NCBI GenBank assembly: GCA_019425015.1
Contig: JAHYYJ010000006.1
Location: forward strand, 62,001-126,000
Length of the DNA stretch: 64,000 nucleotides
Direction of reading: 5' to 3'
Source: Collinsella sp.
Lineage (GTDB): Bacteria > Actinomycetota > Coriobacteriia > Coriobacteriales > Coriobacteriaceae
Shown: positions 35,312-45,592 of the stretch, piece by piece
Position numbering within the stretch: position 1 is the stretch's first letter
How the letters are laid out: every line of letters begins with the position of its first letter
Position numbers and translations under genes: made by a program
The notes under the pieces: generated by a model
What the model was told of the DNA's origin: nothing
The model's input: the letters and a program-made list of their open reading frames with translations, nothing else
The model's database searches: none

Positions 35312-35460
35312 ATCGAGCTCCTCCCTCACGATTAACTTGAACATTTGTCCATTATCACCTAGTCCCGCTGGATTGCTGCAGACGCATCGGTTAACGGAAG
35401 GAAGAGGGGATGTGGGGAGACGGAACACGTTGCAGTCCCACCCCAGCGACACCAGGGAAA

Positions 35461-35600
35461 TATCTCGATCTGTAACAGCTACAGGGTTATTAGGCCCCTT
35501 GATGTTACAGATCGAGACATTCGGTCGACGTTTCACCGGCTTGTCTCGATCTGTAACAATTACGAGCTCAAACAGCCTCTAAACGTTACAGATCGAGACA
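35461..35600. repeat. TGTAACA palindromes, copies 4 and 5
   Basis: Copy 4 is at 35461-35520 and copy 5 at 35542-35600. Both end TGTTACAGATCGAGACA (copy 5 with CGTTACA). They fill most of the gap between the amidohydrolase start and the end of the AbiEi/DUF559 gene. Confidence 0.9.
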
Positions 35601-35607
35601 AAACCTC

Positions 35608-36678
35608 TCAGCGCCCATACCACTGGCATCTCCACTCCTCAGCCAATTCAACCTGCCGAGGAATACCCGCCAGCCTCATTTTCTCGATCAGCTTCCCCGG
35701 ATTCTTGAGCTCATCAAACGTAAACCGAAGCACCTTATGCCCGAGCATTGTCAGATGAGATTCCCGCTGACGCTCTGCCACGAATGGGTCAGCCGACTCC
35801 CGACCCTCGCCGCTCTGCAAGGTGTACTTCCCCTTTCCGTCGAGCTCGCCGATGACACACGTCCCGTCCTCGAGCCGCCAAAAATAGTCGACGCGAAACA
35901 CCTGGCTCGGATCGAGCGGGTCGCGAAACTCCACCTGCAGCTCCGGAACCGGAAAGCCGTACGCAATAAAGAATGCTCGGAACCGAGACTCGCCGCCGTT
36001 TTCAGACAGCCCGTCCGCATACGACGCAATCACCTGTGCCCTGCGATACCCTCGCCTGCCCTCGCAATCGGCGCGGAGGCGCTCGCACAAATCCCCACGT
36101 GATACGCCTTTCGCCCGCAGTGCAGAATCGGCAATCGCCAACCCGTAGGAGAACGGTGCACGCAGTAGGCAATCCTCCACCGTGCGCCAAAACGACGTCA
36201 CCTGCACGCCGTCGACTTGTTCAAGTGCGCCCGCCGCCTGCGGACGCAACAGCCGACATCCTGCACTCAGCGGCACCGAGCAACCTGTCTTAACAAGATA
36301 TCGTGGCCCAAGCAGATCATTCGGCACCTCCAGACCCCACAAAAGTGCCGCGTCATAGCCCCAAAACGCCCAATCGGGATGAAACTCCGCAAGCCCTTTG
36401 ATGGCCCGCAGCGCTCGCTCCGTCGGCGTCAGCGCATCCCAATCATGTTGAAAGCAGAACAAATACGGCTCGGGTTCCGCGATATCGTCGGTTCCAACAT
36501 GACGCCGCAGCCACATGAGCTCGGCATTGTCATGCGTTGCGAGCAGCGCACCTTGCTCGGTCGCCTCCGTGAGTCGCGCGAGCATCCTATTCCGCGCCAA
36601 CGTGTTGCGAGTCGTATGCTTGTGCTTGAAAACGGTATTAGACACTTCCATCACCACCACATCGGACAAATGGACCAT
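35608..36678 (-). CDS. AbiEi-like/DUF559 nuclease-fold protein
   Basis: Protein of about 356 aa. The N-terminal half resembles AbiEi antitoxin/regulator domains (RAIKGLAEFHPDWAFWGYDAALLWGL at about 80-105). The C-terminal third looks like the DUF559/Vsr-type PD-(D/E)xK fold: VDYFW, then GELDGKGKY, then R..ESHLTMLGHKVLRFTFDEL. No AbiEii toxin gene is adjacent. The start is uncertain: ATG 36678 with GGAGG 11 nt upstream is chosen over a TTG at 36702. Five TGTAACA palindromes flank it, two downstream and three upstream, which may mean it acts on them. Confidence 0.7.
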   Translation of the reverse strand: MVHLSDVVVMEVSNTVFKHKHTTRNTLARNRMLARLTEATEQGALLATHDNAELMWLRRHVGTDDIAEPEPYLFCFQHDWDALTPTERALRAIKGLAEFHPDWAFWGYDAALLWGLEVPNDLLGPRYLVKTGCSVPLSAGCRLLRPQAAGALEQVDGVQVTSFWRTVEDCLLRAPFSYGLAIADSALRAKGVSRGDLCERLRADCEGRRGYRRAQVIASYADGLSENGGESRFRAFFIAYGFPVPELQVEFRDPLDPSQVFRVDYFWRLEDGTCVIGELDGKGKYTLQSGEGRESADPFVAERQRESHLTMLGHKVLRFTFDELKNPGKLIEKMRLAGIPRQVELAEEWRCQWYGR

Positions 36679-36703
36679 CGTCACCGTTGCCTCCACCGAC
36701 AAA

Positions 36704-36923
36704 CGTCTTGATCTGTAACAAGAAGAACGATTTTTGGACTGTAGATGTTACAGATTGAGACATTCCCCCCAGCCAGGTGCCAAACGTCTCGATCTGTAAC
36801 AGTTAGACGTTCTCCAGGCCCCTAAACGTTACAGATTTAGACAAACCAGCGGCGCCCAAGCATTCGTCTCGATCTGTAACAGGTAGACCGGTGTTTTGCC
36901 CCCAAACGTTACAGATCGAGACA
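36704..36923. repeat. TGTAACA palindromes, copies 6, 7 and 8
   Basis: Three head-to-tail copies at 36704-36762, 36785-36843 and 36865-36923, separated by about 22 nt. They fill the gap between the end of the 235-aa hypothetical gene and the start region of the AbiEi/DUF559 gene. Confidence 0.9.
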
Positions 36924-36962
36924 AAAAGGCAAAAGGCAAGGCAGGCGACAACTACCCATCCC

Positions 36963-37670
36963 CTACTCCCACTCCTGCTCGTAGATGTTGAGCGACTTTA
37001 CGTACCGCCCCTGGGCGCCCATGATGTCGCGGACCAGACGCAAGAAGAAGCAGATGCACGAGGTGTCAAAGCCGTCCTGCAGGTCCTCCGGATGCACCGC
37101 ACCCGGCCCATCGACCGCCGTATCGCTCAGCCGCGCGATGTCATACAGGTAGAGCTGTCCCGCCGTAAGCCAGACATCGTCGACGCAGGCGAGGCGCACC
37201 GCAATCGCGCCGTCACTCCAGTGCTCCTTCTGCATGATATGCGAATCGTAGACATCAAAGCGATGATCGGTGCGCGTGTCCTTCAGCACGACCATGCCGG
37301 ACGCAGGATTCTTGTCCAAAATGCCAAAGCGCGAGAAATACTGCGTGTCGCGTACCTGCTCGAGCCGCTTGAGCGAGGCAGGCGAAAGCGATGCCGGCGG
37401 CTCGTCAACATATAGCTCGAGCAGCGTTTTGCCATGGCGATAGGGGCGCTCAAACAGCAGCCAATCGGTAAACGCCATGTTGTAGGCCATGATTTCGTTT
37501 TGCGAAGGCTCGGCGCAATAGCTGAGCCACGGGTCGACAATGATCTCGAACTGTTCGCGCGCCGGCTCCAGGAATTGAAACTTCCGCAGCATCCAAAAGT
37601 GAGCCATGTCGGCAATATCGTTGCCGACGGCTTCAGCCAGCTCTGCTCGGTCAAAAGCGTGGTCAGTCAT
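36963..37670 (-). CDS. Hypothetical protein, 235 aa
   Basis: I do not recognise this family. The protein is acidic and soluble, rich in Trp, Tyr and Asp, with no signal peptide, membrane span or cysteine motif. Segments such as EQFEIIVDPWLSYCAEPSQNE and YFSRFGILDKNPASGMVVLKDTRT suggest a mixed alpha/beta fold. The start is well supported: ATG 37670 follows GAGGAGG by 5 nt. It has its own transcription context, with palindromes after it and an unusual three-frame-open leader before it. Confidence 0.75.
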   Translation of the reverse strand: MTDHAFDRAELAEAVGNDIADMAHFWMLRKFQFLEPAREQFEIIVDPWLSYCAEPSQNEIMAYNMAFTDWLLFERPYRHGKTLLELYVDEPPASLSPASLKRLEQVRDTQYFSRFGILDKNPASGMVVLKDTRTDHRFDVYDSHIMQKEHWSDGAIAVRLACVDDVWLTAGQLYLYDIARLSDTAVDGPGAVHPEDLQDGFDTSCICFFLRLVRDIMGAQGRYVKSLNIYEQEWE

Positions 37671-38023
37671 GGCATCCTCCTCAAACTGATGGACCTCAAT
37701 TTGAGCTTACGAGGAGGGCGAGCAACCGAGGCAAGCGCGGGCAAAATAGGCCTTCGGCTGCAAACCAGATGCTAACCAAACACTTGACGGGGCACTTGAC
37801 CGAATGAGCGTACCGCAAAGAAACCGCAGGTAGACATAGACAGCCAACCCGCCCTTTTGAGCCAGATGCCCGCAGCCACCACAGAAACAACAGGTGACCA
37901 CAGCCCAAGAAGTCGCCAAATGAACACCCGTACGTCGACAAACGAGTAAATCGCTCGCAAAGAGTGCCCCCAACGACTAGACAAAAAATGACTAGTCATT
38001 GGGGACGTTCTTAAATGACTACT
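37671..38023 (-). other. Leader/intergenic region open in three minus frames
   Basis: Between gltD and the 235-aa hypothetical gene, all three minus-strand frames stay open over about 37772-37941. None of the possible starts has a convincing ribosome site, so I do not call a gene. The 88-residue frame (37707-37973) is Cys-rich (CCFCGGCGH). At 37986-38007 lie a 12-bp palindrome, ATGACTAGTCAT, and TTGGGGACGTTC, like other GGGGAC elements here. It could be a transcribed leader, a structured RNA or a dispersed repeat. Confidence 0.35.
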
Positions 38024-39505
<1,482 letters not shown>

Positions 39506-39510
39506 GGCAC

Positions 39511-42500
39511 TTACGCCTCCTTCTTGGTCGAAGCAACAGAGCTGGCAGCCACAGACGCAGCGCCAGCAGCACCGCCCGCAATATCGAAGCGAGCGACATC
39601 CGCGGCGCTCGCGCGACCGGTCACAATGTCAAACGCCAGCTCCTCGGCCTGCGCATGCGTCTTGCCGACGGCCTCGGCGGCGGCGACAATCGCCAGCACA
39701 CGCTCGTACTCGGTCGGAATGACCTTCACAAAGTGCTTGCTCATCGTCTCAAAGCTGTAGAGCAGCTTGATGCCGCGCGGGCTCTGTGTCGCGTCCACGT
39801 GCTCCTGGATGAGCGCACGGACCTGCTCCAGCTCGCCGGCAGTCGGGGCCTTGAGCTCAACGCTCTCGTGGTTCACGCGGGCATCGAGCGTGCCGTACTG
39901 GTCAAAGACATAAGCCACGCCGCCCGTCATGCCAGCAGCGAAGTTCTGTCCGACCTCGCCCAAGATGAGCGCCAGACCGCCCGTCATGTACTCGCAGCCA
40001 TGGTTGCCGCAGCCCTCGACCACCACGGTGGCACCGGAGTTGCGTACGCCAAAGCGCTGGCCCGCCAAACCGTTAATGAAGCCGCGGCCGCTCGTAGCGC
40101 CAAAGAACGCAACGTTGCCCACGATGATGTTTTCGTCGAACTTGTAGGTCGCATGCGGGTTGGGGCGCACCGACACCTCGCCACCCGAAAGGCCCTTGCC
40201 AAAGTAATCGTTGGCGTCGCCGCACACGTTGAGCGTAATGCCGCGCGGCAGGAAGGCGCCAAAGCTCTGACCGGCCGAACCATCGCAATCGATGGTGATG
40301 GAGCCGGCGGGCAAGCCCTCGGGATGCGCCTTGGTCACCGCGTTGCCCAGGATGGTGCCCACGCAACGGTTGACGTTGGCGATATCGGCGCGGAAGCGAA
40401 TCGGACGCAGATGTGCGCGGGCGTCGGCCGTGTAGGGCACAAACAGCGTGGAGTCGAGCGTCTTGTCGAGCTCACTGTCGGCAGCCATCTGGGGCAGGAA
40501 GTGACGCCCGTCGGCGCCCGGAATGTGAGCACCGAACTCGCAGGTCGCGCTTGCCAGCACGGGCGTCAGATCGAGCAGGTTAGCCTTGCGGTTGCCCGGG
40601 ACCTCGATCTGGCGCAAGCACTCGGGATGGCCGACCATCTCGTCGACGGTGCGGAAGCCCAGGCTCGCCATGACCTCGCGCAGTTGCTCGGCAACAAAGA
40701 GCATAAAGTGCTCGACGTGCTCGGGCTTGCCGCGGAAGCCGCGACGCAAGCGGCAGTTTTGCGTGGCGATGCCGGCGGGGCAGGTATCCTGCTGGCAGTC
40801 GCGCTGCATGAGGCAGCCCATCGAGATGAGCGGCATGGTCGCAAAGCCAAACTCCTCGGCGCCCAGCAGGCAGGCGACGGCAACATCGGTGCCGTCCATG
40901 AGCTTGCCGTCGGCCTCGAGCACCACGCGTGAGCGCAGGCCGTTTTGCAGCAGCGTCTGCTGGGCCTCGGCAAGGCCAAGCTCCAGCGGCAGACCCGCAT
41001 GCCAGATAGAGTCGCGCGCAGCGGCACCCGAGCCGCCATTGTGGCCGCTGATCAAGATCTTGTCGGCAGCACCCTTGGCCACACCGGTGGCGATGGTGCC
41101 GACGCCGGCCTCGCTGACCAGCTTGACCGACACGCGCGCGCCGGGGTTGGCGTTCTTAAGGTCAAAGATCAGCTCTGCCAGGTCCTCGATGGAGTAAATA
41201 TCGTGGTGCGGCGGAGGCGAAATCAGGCCGATGCCGGGCGTGGACTGACGGACCTCGGCGATCCAGGGGTAGACCTTCTTGCCGGGCAGGTGTCCACCCT
41301 CGCCGGGCTTGGCGCCCTGGGCCATCTTGATCTGAATCTCGAAGGCGCTGCACAGGTAGCGGCTCGTCACGCCAAAGCGTGCGCTTGCCACCTGCTTGAT
41401 GGCGGAGTTCTTGGAGTCACCGTTGGCCAGCGGGGTCTCGCGACGCGGGTCCTCGCCGCCCTCGCCGGAGTTGGAACGGCCGTGCAGGCGGTTCATGGCG
41501 ATGGCCATGCACTCGTGTGCCTCTTTGCTGATGGAGCCATACGACATGGCGCCGGTGTTAAAGCGGCGGACGATGTTGAGTGCGGGCTCGACCTCGTCGA
41601 GTGCCACCGGAGTGCGGCCACTGGCATCAAAGTCGAGCAAGTCGCGCAGGCGCACGGCACGACCAGTGCGGTGCAGGCGAGCGCTGTACTCCTTAAAGGT
41701 GTCGTAGCTGTCCTCGCGGCAGGCAGTCTGCAGCAAGTAGACAACCTGCGGATCGATGAGGTGATCCTCGCCGCCGAGCGGGCGCCACTTGGTCAGACCC
41801 AGCGTGGGCAGCTGATCGGGAGCCGGGCTCTTAAGGATGGCGAGCGCGGCGTCGTAGCGCTCGTTTTGCTCGCGCTCAACGTCCTCGACACCCATACCGC
41901 CCACACGGCTCACCGTGCCGGCGAAGTACGCGTTGACGAACTCCGGAGTAAAGCCCACGGCCTCGAAGATCTGCGCCGAATGGTAGCTCTGCACCGTGGA
42001 GATGCCCATCTTGGACATGATGGAGACGATGCCGGCGGTCGCAGCCTTGTTGTAGTTGGCGATGCCCTGCTCGGCCGTCACTTCCAGGTCGCCGCGTGCC
42101 GCCAGATCGCGGATGCACGCATGCGCGTTGTACGGATAGATGCCGCTCGCGGAGTAGCCCACCAGTGCCGCAAAGTCGTGCGGGGACACGGCGTCGCCGC
42201 ACTCCACCACGATGTCGGCAAAGGTACGCACGCCGGCGCGGATCAGGTGATTGTGCACGCAGCCCACGGCGAGCAGCGACGGCACGGGCACCTCGCCCGC
42301 AGCGGCACGATCGCTCAACACCACGATGTTTACGCCGTCGCGGACCGCAGCTTCAACGTCCTCTGCAAGCTGCTTGAGCGCAGCCTGCAGCGCGCCCTCG
42401 CCGGCATCGCGGCGGTACACGGCACGGAAGCGGCGGGTCTTAAAGCCCACGCGGTCGATGGCGCAAATGCGGTCGAACTCCTCCTCGCTCAGCAGTGGGC

Positions 42501-44208
42501 GCTCCAAGCGCACCAGTTGACAGGCCGTGCGGGAATCCTCGAGCAGGTTGCCGTGGTTGCCCAGGTAGAGCGTGGTCGAAGTCACCATGTGCTCGCGCAG
42601 GGCATCGATCGGAGGATTCGTGACCTGGGCGAACAGCTGATAGAAGTAATCAAAGAACGAACGCGTCTTCTTGGACAAGCAGGCCAGAGGGGCGTCGATG
42701 CCCATCGAGGCGAGCGGGGCCTTGCCCTGCCGGGCCATGGGGCGCACGACCTCGTCGACGTCATCCCAGTGATAGCCGAGCTTGGCCATGCGCACGGCGG
42801 CAGGCACCTCGGCGTCCTCGGCGGGCGCGGGCGCGGCGGGCTTGTCGAGCGCGTCGACCGTCAGCGTCTCCTCGGCGATCCAGTCGCGGTAGGGCTTTTC
42901 CTTGGCATAGCGGGCTCGCAGCTCGTCGTTGTAGATGACGCGCCCGCGGGCAAAGTCGACCTCGAGCATCTGGCCCGGCCCCAGACAGCCGCTCGTCAGG
43001 ATGTTCTCGGGGCTCACCTCGATGGTGCCCACCTCGCTTGCCAGCATAAAGCGACCGTCGCGCGTCACGTAGTAACGAGCGGGGCGCAGGCCGTTGCGGT
43101 CGAGGGCGGCGCCCAGCGTGCGACCGTCGGTAAAGGCGATGGCCGCCGGACCATCCCACGGCTCCATGAGCATGGACTGGTAAGCGTCGTAGGCGCGGCG
43201 CTCCTCACTCAGGCTGTCGTTGTGGTCCCACGGCTCGGGCAGCAACATGGACGCGGCACGCGTAAGCGGACGGCCGTTCATGACCAGGAACTCGAGCACA
43301 TTGTCCAGAATCGCGGAGTCGGAGCCCTCGCGGTTGATGATAGGCATCACGCGCTCAAGATCGTGCTGCAGCACGGGGCTGTACAGGTTGGGCTCGCGGG
43401 CGCGGATCCAGTTGACGTTGCCCTTGAGGGTGTTGATCTCGCCGTTATGGATGATAAAGCGGTTGGGGTGCGCGCGCTCCCAGCTGGGCGTGGTGTTGGT
43501 GGAGTAGCGCGAGTGGACGAGCGCCACGGCCGTCTTGACGGCGGCGTCGTTGAGGTCGATGAAGAAGCGGCGCATCTGCGTAGCGACCAGCATGCCCTTG
43601 TACACGATGGTGCGCGAGCTCATAGAGCACACGTAGAAGATCTTGTCGCGCAGGGCAAACTCGGTGTCGGCCTTCTTTTCGATGGTGCGACGGCACACGT
43701 ACAGGCGACGCTCAAAGGTATCGCCGGCGGGCGTGTCGTCCGGACGGCCCAGGAAGGCCTGCAAGATGGTGGGCATGCAGGCGCGCGCCGTCTCGCCCAG
43801 GTCGTGCGGGTCGACCGGCACCTCGCGCCAAAAGAGCAGCGGCACGCCGGCCTCGGCGCAGCCCTCCTCGAACACGCGACGGGCATCCTCTACGCCCTTG
43901 TCGTCCTGCGGGAAGAACAGCATTGCCACGCCATAGTCGCCCTCTGCCGGCAGAATCTGGCCGCACTTTTGGGCCTCTTTACGAAAAAAGTGATGCGGAA
44001 CCTGGAACAGGATGCCAGCGCCGTCGCCGGTATTCTTCTCGAGTCCCGTGCCGCCGCGGTGCTCCAAGTTGACCAGAATGGACAGCGCATCGTCCAGAAT
44101 CTGGTGATGGCGCTCACCGTTGATATCGGCAAGCGCGCCGATGCCACAAGCATCGTGGTCGAATTCGGGGCGATAAAGGCCCTGCTGCTGAGCGGAATCT
44201 GCCTGCAT
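39511..44208 (-). CDS. gltB: Glutamate synthase large (alpha) subunit
   Basis: Glutamate synthase large subunit of 1565 aa. The N-terminal glutamine amidotransferase has its catalytic Cys at C21 after a short propeptide (FDHDACGIG), and LEHRGGTG follows. The central domain and FMN/3Fe-4S synthase domain contain GEGGHLPGKKVYPWIAEVR, SGHNGGSGAAARDS and the cluster cysteines near CLMQRDCQQDTCPAGI. A C-terminal beta-helix (GGEVSVRP...GRGFINGLAGQRFGVRNSG) closes it. Length is normal (about 1500). ATG 44208 has GGGGAGG upstream. It is the first gene of gltBD. Confidence 0.96.
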   Translation of the reverse strand: MQADSAQQQGLYRPEFDHDACGIGALADINGERHHQILDDALSILVNLEHRGGTGLEKNTGDGAGILFQVPHHFFRKEAQKCGQILPAEGDYGVAMLFFPQDDKGVEDARRVFEEGCAEAGVPLLFWREVPVDPHDLGETARACMPTILQAFLGRPDDTPAGDTFERRLYVCRRTIEKKADTEFALRDKIFYVCSMSSRTIVYKGMLVATQMRRFFIDLNDAAVKTAVALVHSRYSTNTTPSWERAHPNRFIIHNGEINTLKGNVNWIRAREPNLYSPVLQHDLERVMPIINREGSDSAILDNVLEFLVMNGRPLTRAASMLLPEPWDHNDSLSEERRAYDAYQSMLMEPWDGPAAIAFTDGRTLGAALDRNGLRPARYYVTRDGRFMLASEVGTIEVSPENILTSGCLGPGQMLEVDFARGRVIYNDELRARYAKEKPYRDWIAEETLTVDALDKPAAPAPAEDAEVPAAVRMAKLGYHWDDVDEVVRPMARQGKAPLASMGIDAPLACLSKKTRSFFDYFYQLFAQVTNPPIDALREHMVTSTTLYLGNHGNLLEDSRTACQLVRLERPLLSEEEFDRICAIDRVGFKTRRFRAVYRRDAGEGALQAALKQLAEDVEAAVRDGVNIVVLSDRAAAGEVPVPSLLAVGCVHNHLIRAGVRTFADIVVECGDAVSPHDFAALVGYSASGIYPYNAHACIRDLAARGDLEVTAEQGIANYNKAATAGIVSIMSKMGISTVQSYHSAQIFEAVGFTPEFVNAYFAGTVSRVGGMGVEDVEREQNERYDAALAILKSPAPDQLPTLGLTKWRPLGGEDHLIDPQVVYLLQTACREDSYDTFKEYSARLHRTGRAVRLRDLLDFDASGRTPVALDEVEPALNIVRRFNTGAMSYGSISKEAHECMAIAMNRLHGRSNSGEGGEDPRRETPLANGDSKNSAIKQVASARFGVTSRYLCSAFEIQIKMAQGAKPGEGGHLPGKKVYPWIAEVRQSTPGIGLISPPPHHDIYSIEDLAELIFDLKNANPGARVSVKLVSEAGVGTIATGVAKGAADKILISGHNGGSGAAARDSIWHAGLPLELGLAEAQQTLLQNGLRSRVVLEADGKLMDGTDVAVACLLGAEEFGFATMPLISMGCLMQRDCQQDTCPAGIATQNCRLRRGFRGKPEHVEHFMLFVAEQLREVMASLGFRTVDEMVGHPECLRQIEVPGNRKANLLDLTPVLASATCEFGAHIPGADGRHFLPQMAADSELDKTLDSTLFVPYTADARAHLRPIRFRADIANVNRCVGTILGNAVTKAHPEGLPAGSITIDCDGSAGQSFGAFLPRGITLNVCGDANDYFGKGLSGGEVSVRPNPHATYKFDENIIVGNVAFFGATSGRGFINGLAGQRFGVRNSGATVVVEGCGNHGCEYMTGGLALILGEVGQNFAAGMTGGVAYVFDQYGTLDARVNHESVELKAPTAGELEQVRALIQEHVDATQSPRGIKLLYSFETMSKHFVKVIPTEYERVLAIVAAAEAVGKTHAQAEELAFDIVTGRASAADVARFDIAGGAAGAASVAASSVASTKKEA

Positions 44209-44388
44209 CGCGATCCTCCCCTAGATATTTAGACAGTCAGTTGAATAGGCATACTAGGAGCATCGGGGTATCGCTGTGTTTCTCACCCGTTTCGAAACAA
44301 TCGCGTAACGCACGCCGGCCATCAACGTCTTGCCATCAAACGTGTACGTCAGTCCCCAAGTTCGGCTTGTAAGCTCACCGCTTCAAAC

Positions 44389-44606
44389 ATCTCAATCTGT
44401 AACAGGAGGAGCCGATTTTGGCCCCTAGATGTTACGGATTGAGATTTTCTGCAGGACGGTTTTGGTTTGTCTCGATCTGTAACACGAAGAGCCGGTTTTG
44501 GCGGCAAACTGTTACAAATCGAGATTTTCCATAGGACCATTTCTTCCTGTCTCAATCTGTAACAGCTAGGCCCAATTTCCATCCCTAGTTGTTACAGATC
44601 GAGACA
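44389..44606. repeat. TGTAACA palindromes, copies 9, 10 and 11
   Basis: Copies at 44389-44445, 44468-44526 and 44548-44606, about 22 nt apart, lie in the gap between divergent gltB and gpmA (44209-44743). The remainder of the gap contains only promoter-like AT-rich sequence near 44620-44700, where TTAACT and TATCCT at 17-bp spacing could serve gpmA. Confidence 0.9.
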
Positions 44607-44743
44607 TTTCGGCAGCCCCCTTTCACCATCCTATTCAATTACAACAATTTTGTTAGTCTCGGTTAACTTTTAAGCTTAAAACGGGTATCCTTTGCGGCGT
44701 CAAGCAAACGGCACGCACACCGTGCCAGATCAAGGAGGCCCCT

Positions 44744-45517
44744 ATGGCGCACCAAGCAGACCAGCAGACGATGCAACTCGTCCTTATCCGTCACGGAGAG
44801 TCCGAGTGGAACAAGCTCAACCTGTTCACCGGCTGGACCGATGTTGAGCTCACCGACACGGGCCGCGAAGAAGCCGCAGCAGGCGGTCGAGCCCTCAAAG
44901 AAGCGGGCTTCGGCTTCGACGTCTGCTACACCTCGCGTCTCAAGCGCGCAATTCACACCCTCGACATCGTGCTCGGCCAAATGGATCGCGAGTGGTTGCC
45001 CGTCATCAAATCCTGGAAGCTCAACGAGCGCCACTACGGAGCGTTGCAGGGTCTCAACAAGGCCGATGCCGCAGCGGAGCACGGCGACGAGCAGGTGCTC
45101 ATCTGGCGCCGCTCCTTCGATGTCTGCCCGCCGGCACTCGAGCCGGACGACGCGCGCGATCCCCACACCCAGGAGCAATACCGTGATGTCGCGCCCGATC
45201 AGCTGCCCTATACCGAGTGCCTCAAGGACACGATCGCCCGCGCCTGGCCTTATTTCGAAGACGAGATTCGCCCCCAGATGCTCGCCGGCAAGCGCGTACT
45301 CATCGCCGCACACGGCAACTCCCTGCGCTCACTCGTCATGAAGCTCGAGCACCTCACGCCCGAGGAGATCCTCAAGGTCAACATCCCCACCGGCGTGCCG
45401 CTCGTCTACACCTTCGATACCGATTTCAATGTCCTCGACAAGCGCTACATCGGCGACCCGGCGACCATCGCCGCCAAGATCGACGCCGTGGCCAATCAGG
45501 GCAAAGCGCACAAGTAG
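44744..45517 (+). CDS. gpmA: 2,3-bisphosphoglycerate-dependent phosphoglycerate mutase
   Basis: Glycolytic mutase of 257 aa that interconverts 3- and 2-phosphoglycerate. Catalytic LIRHGESEWN (H17) and the second His in IAAHGNSLR (about 190) are present, as are the NERHYGALQG and family C-terminal blocks. ATG 44744 has CAAGGAGG upstream. It is followed 75 nt later by an Nramp transporter gene, with no terminator seen between. Confidence 0.95.
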   Translation: MAHQADQQTMQLVLIRHGESEWNKLNLFTGWTDVELTDTGREEAAAGGRALKEAGFGFDVCYTSRLKRAIHTLDIVLGQMDREWLPVIKSWKLNERHYGALQGLNKADAAAEHGDEQVLIWRRSFDVCPPALEPDDARDPHTQEQYRDVAPDQLPYTECLKDTIARAWPYFEDEIRPQMLAGKRVLIAAHGNSLRSLVMKLEHLTPEEILKVNIPTGVPLVYTFDTDFNVLDKRYIGDPATIAAKIDAVANQGKAHK

Positions 45518-45592
45518 CCCCAACCCAAATCCGACGCGTGGCGCCGCACGACCCAGATGCGACGTCACGCCGCCCATACGCAGGAGCGCACC

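Noticed and set aside
35608..36678. Type IV AbiE toxin-antitoxin system
   Set aside because: The AbiEi-like domain is fused to a DUF559-like nuclease fold and no AbiEii nucleotidyltransferase gene is adjacent.
37707..37973. An 88-residue Cys-rich protein
   Set aside because: It has no ribosome site, the other two frames are open over the same bases, and no recognisable domain. Kept only as an unexplained region.
40945..44232. A 1095-residue plus-strand open frame opposite gltB
   Set aside because: It is an antisense shadow of gltB, which has every expected motif and the normal length.
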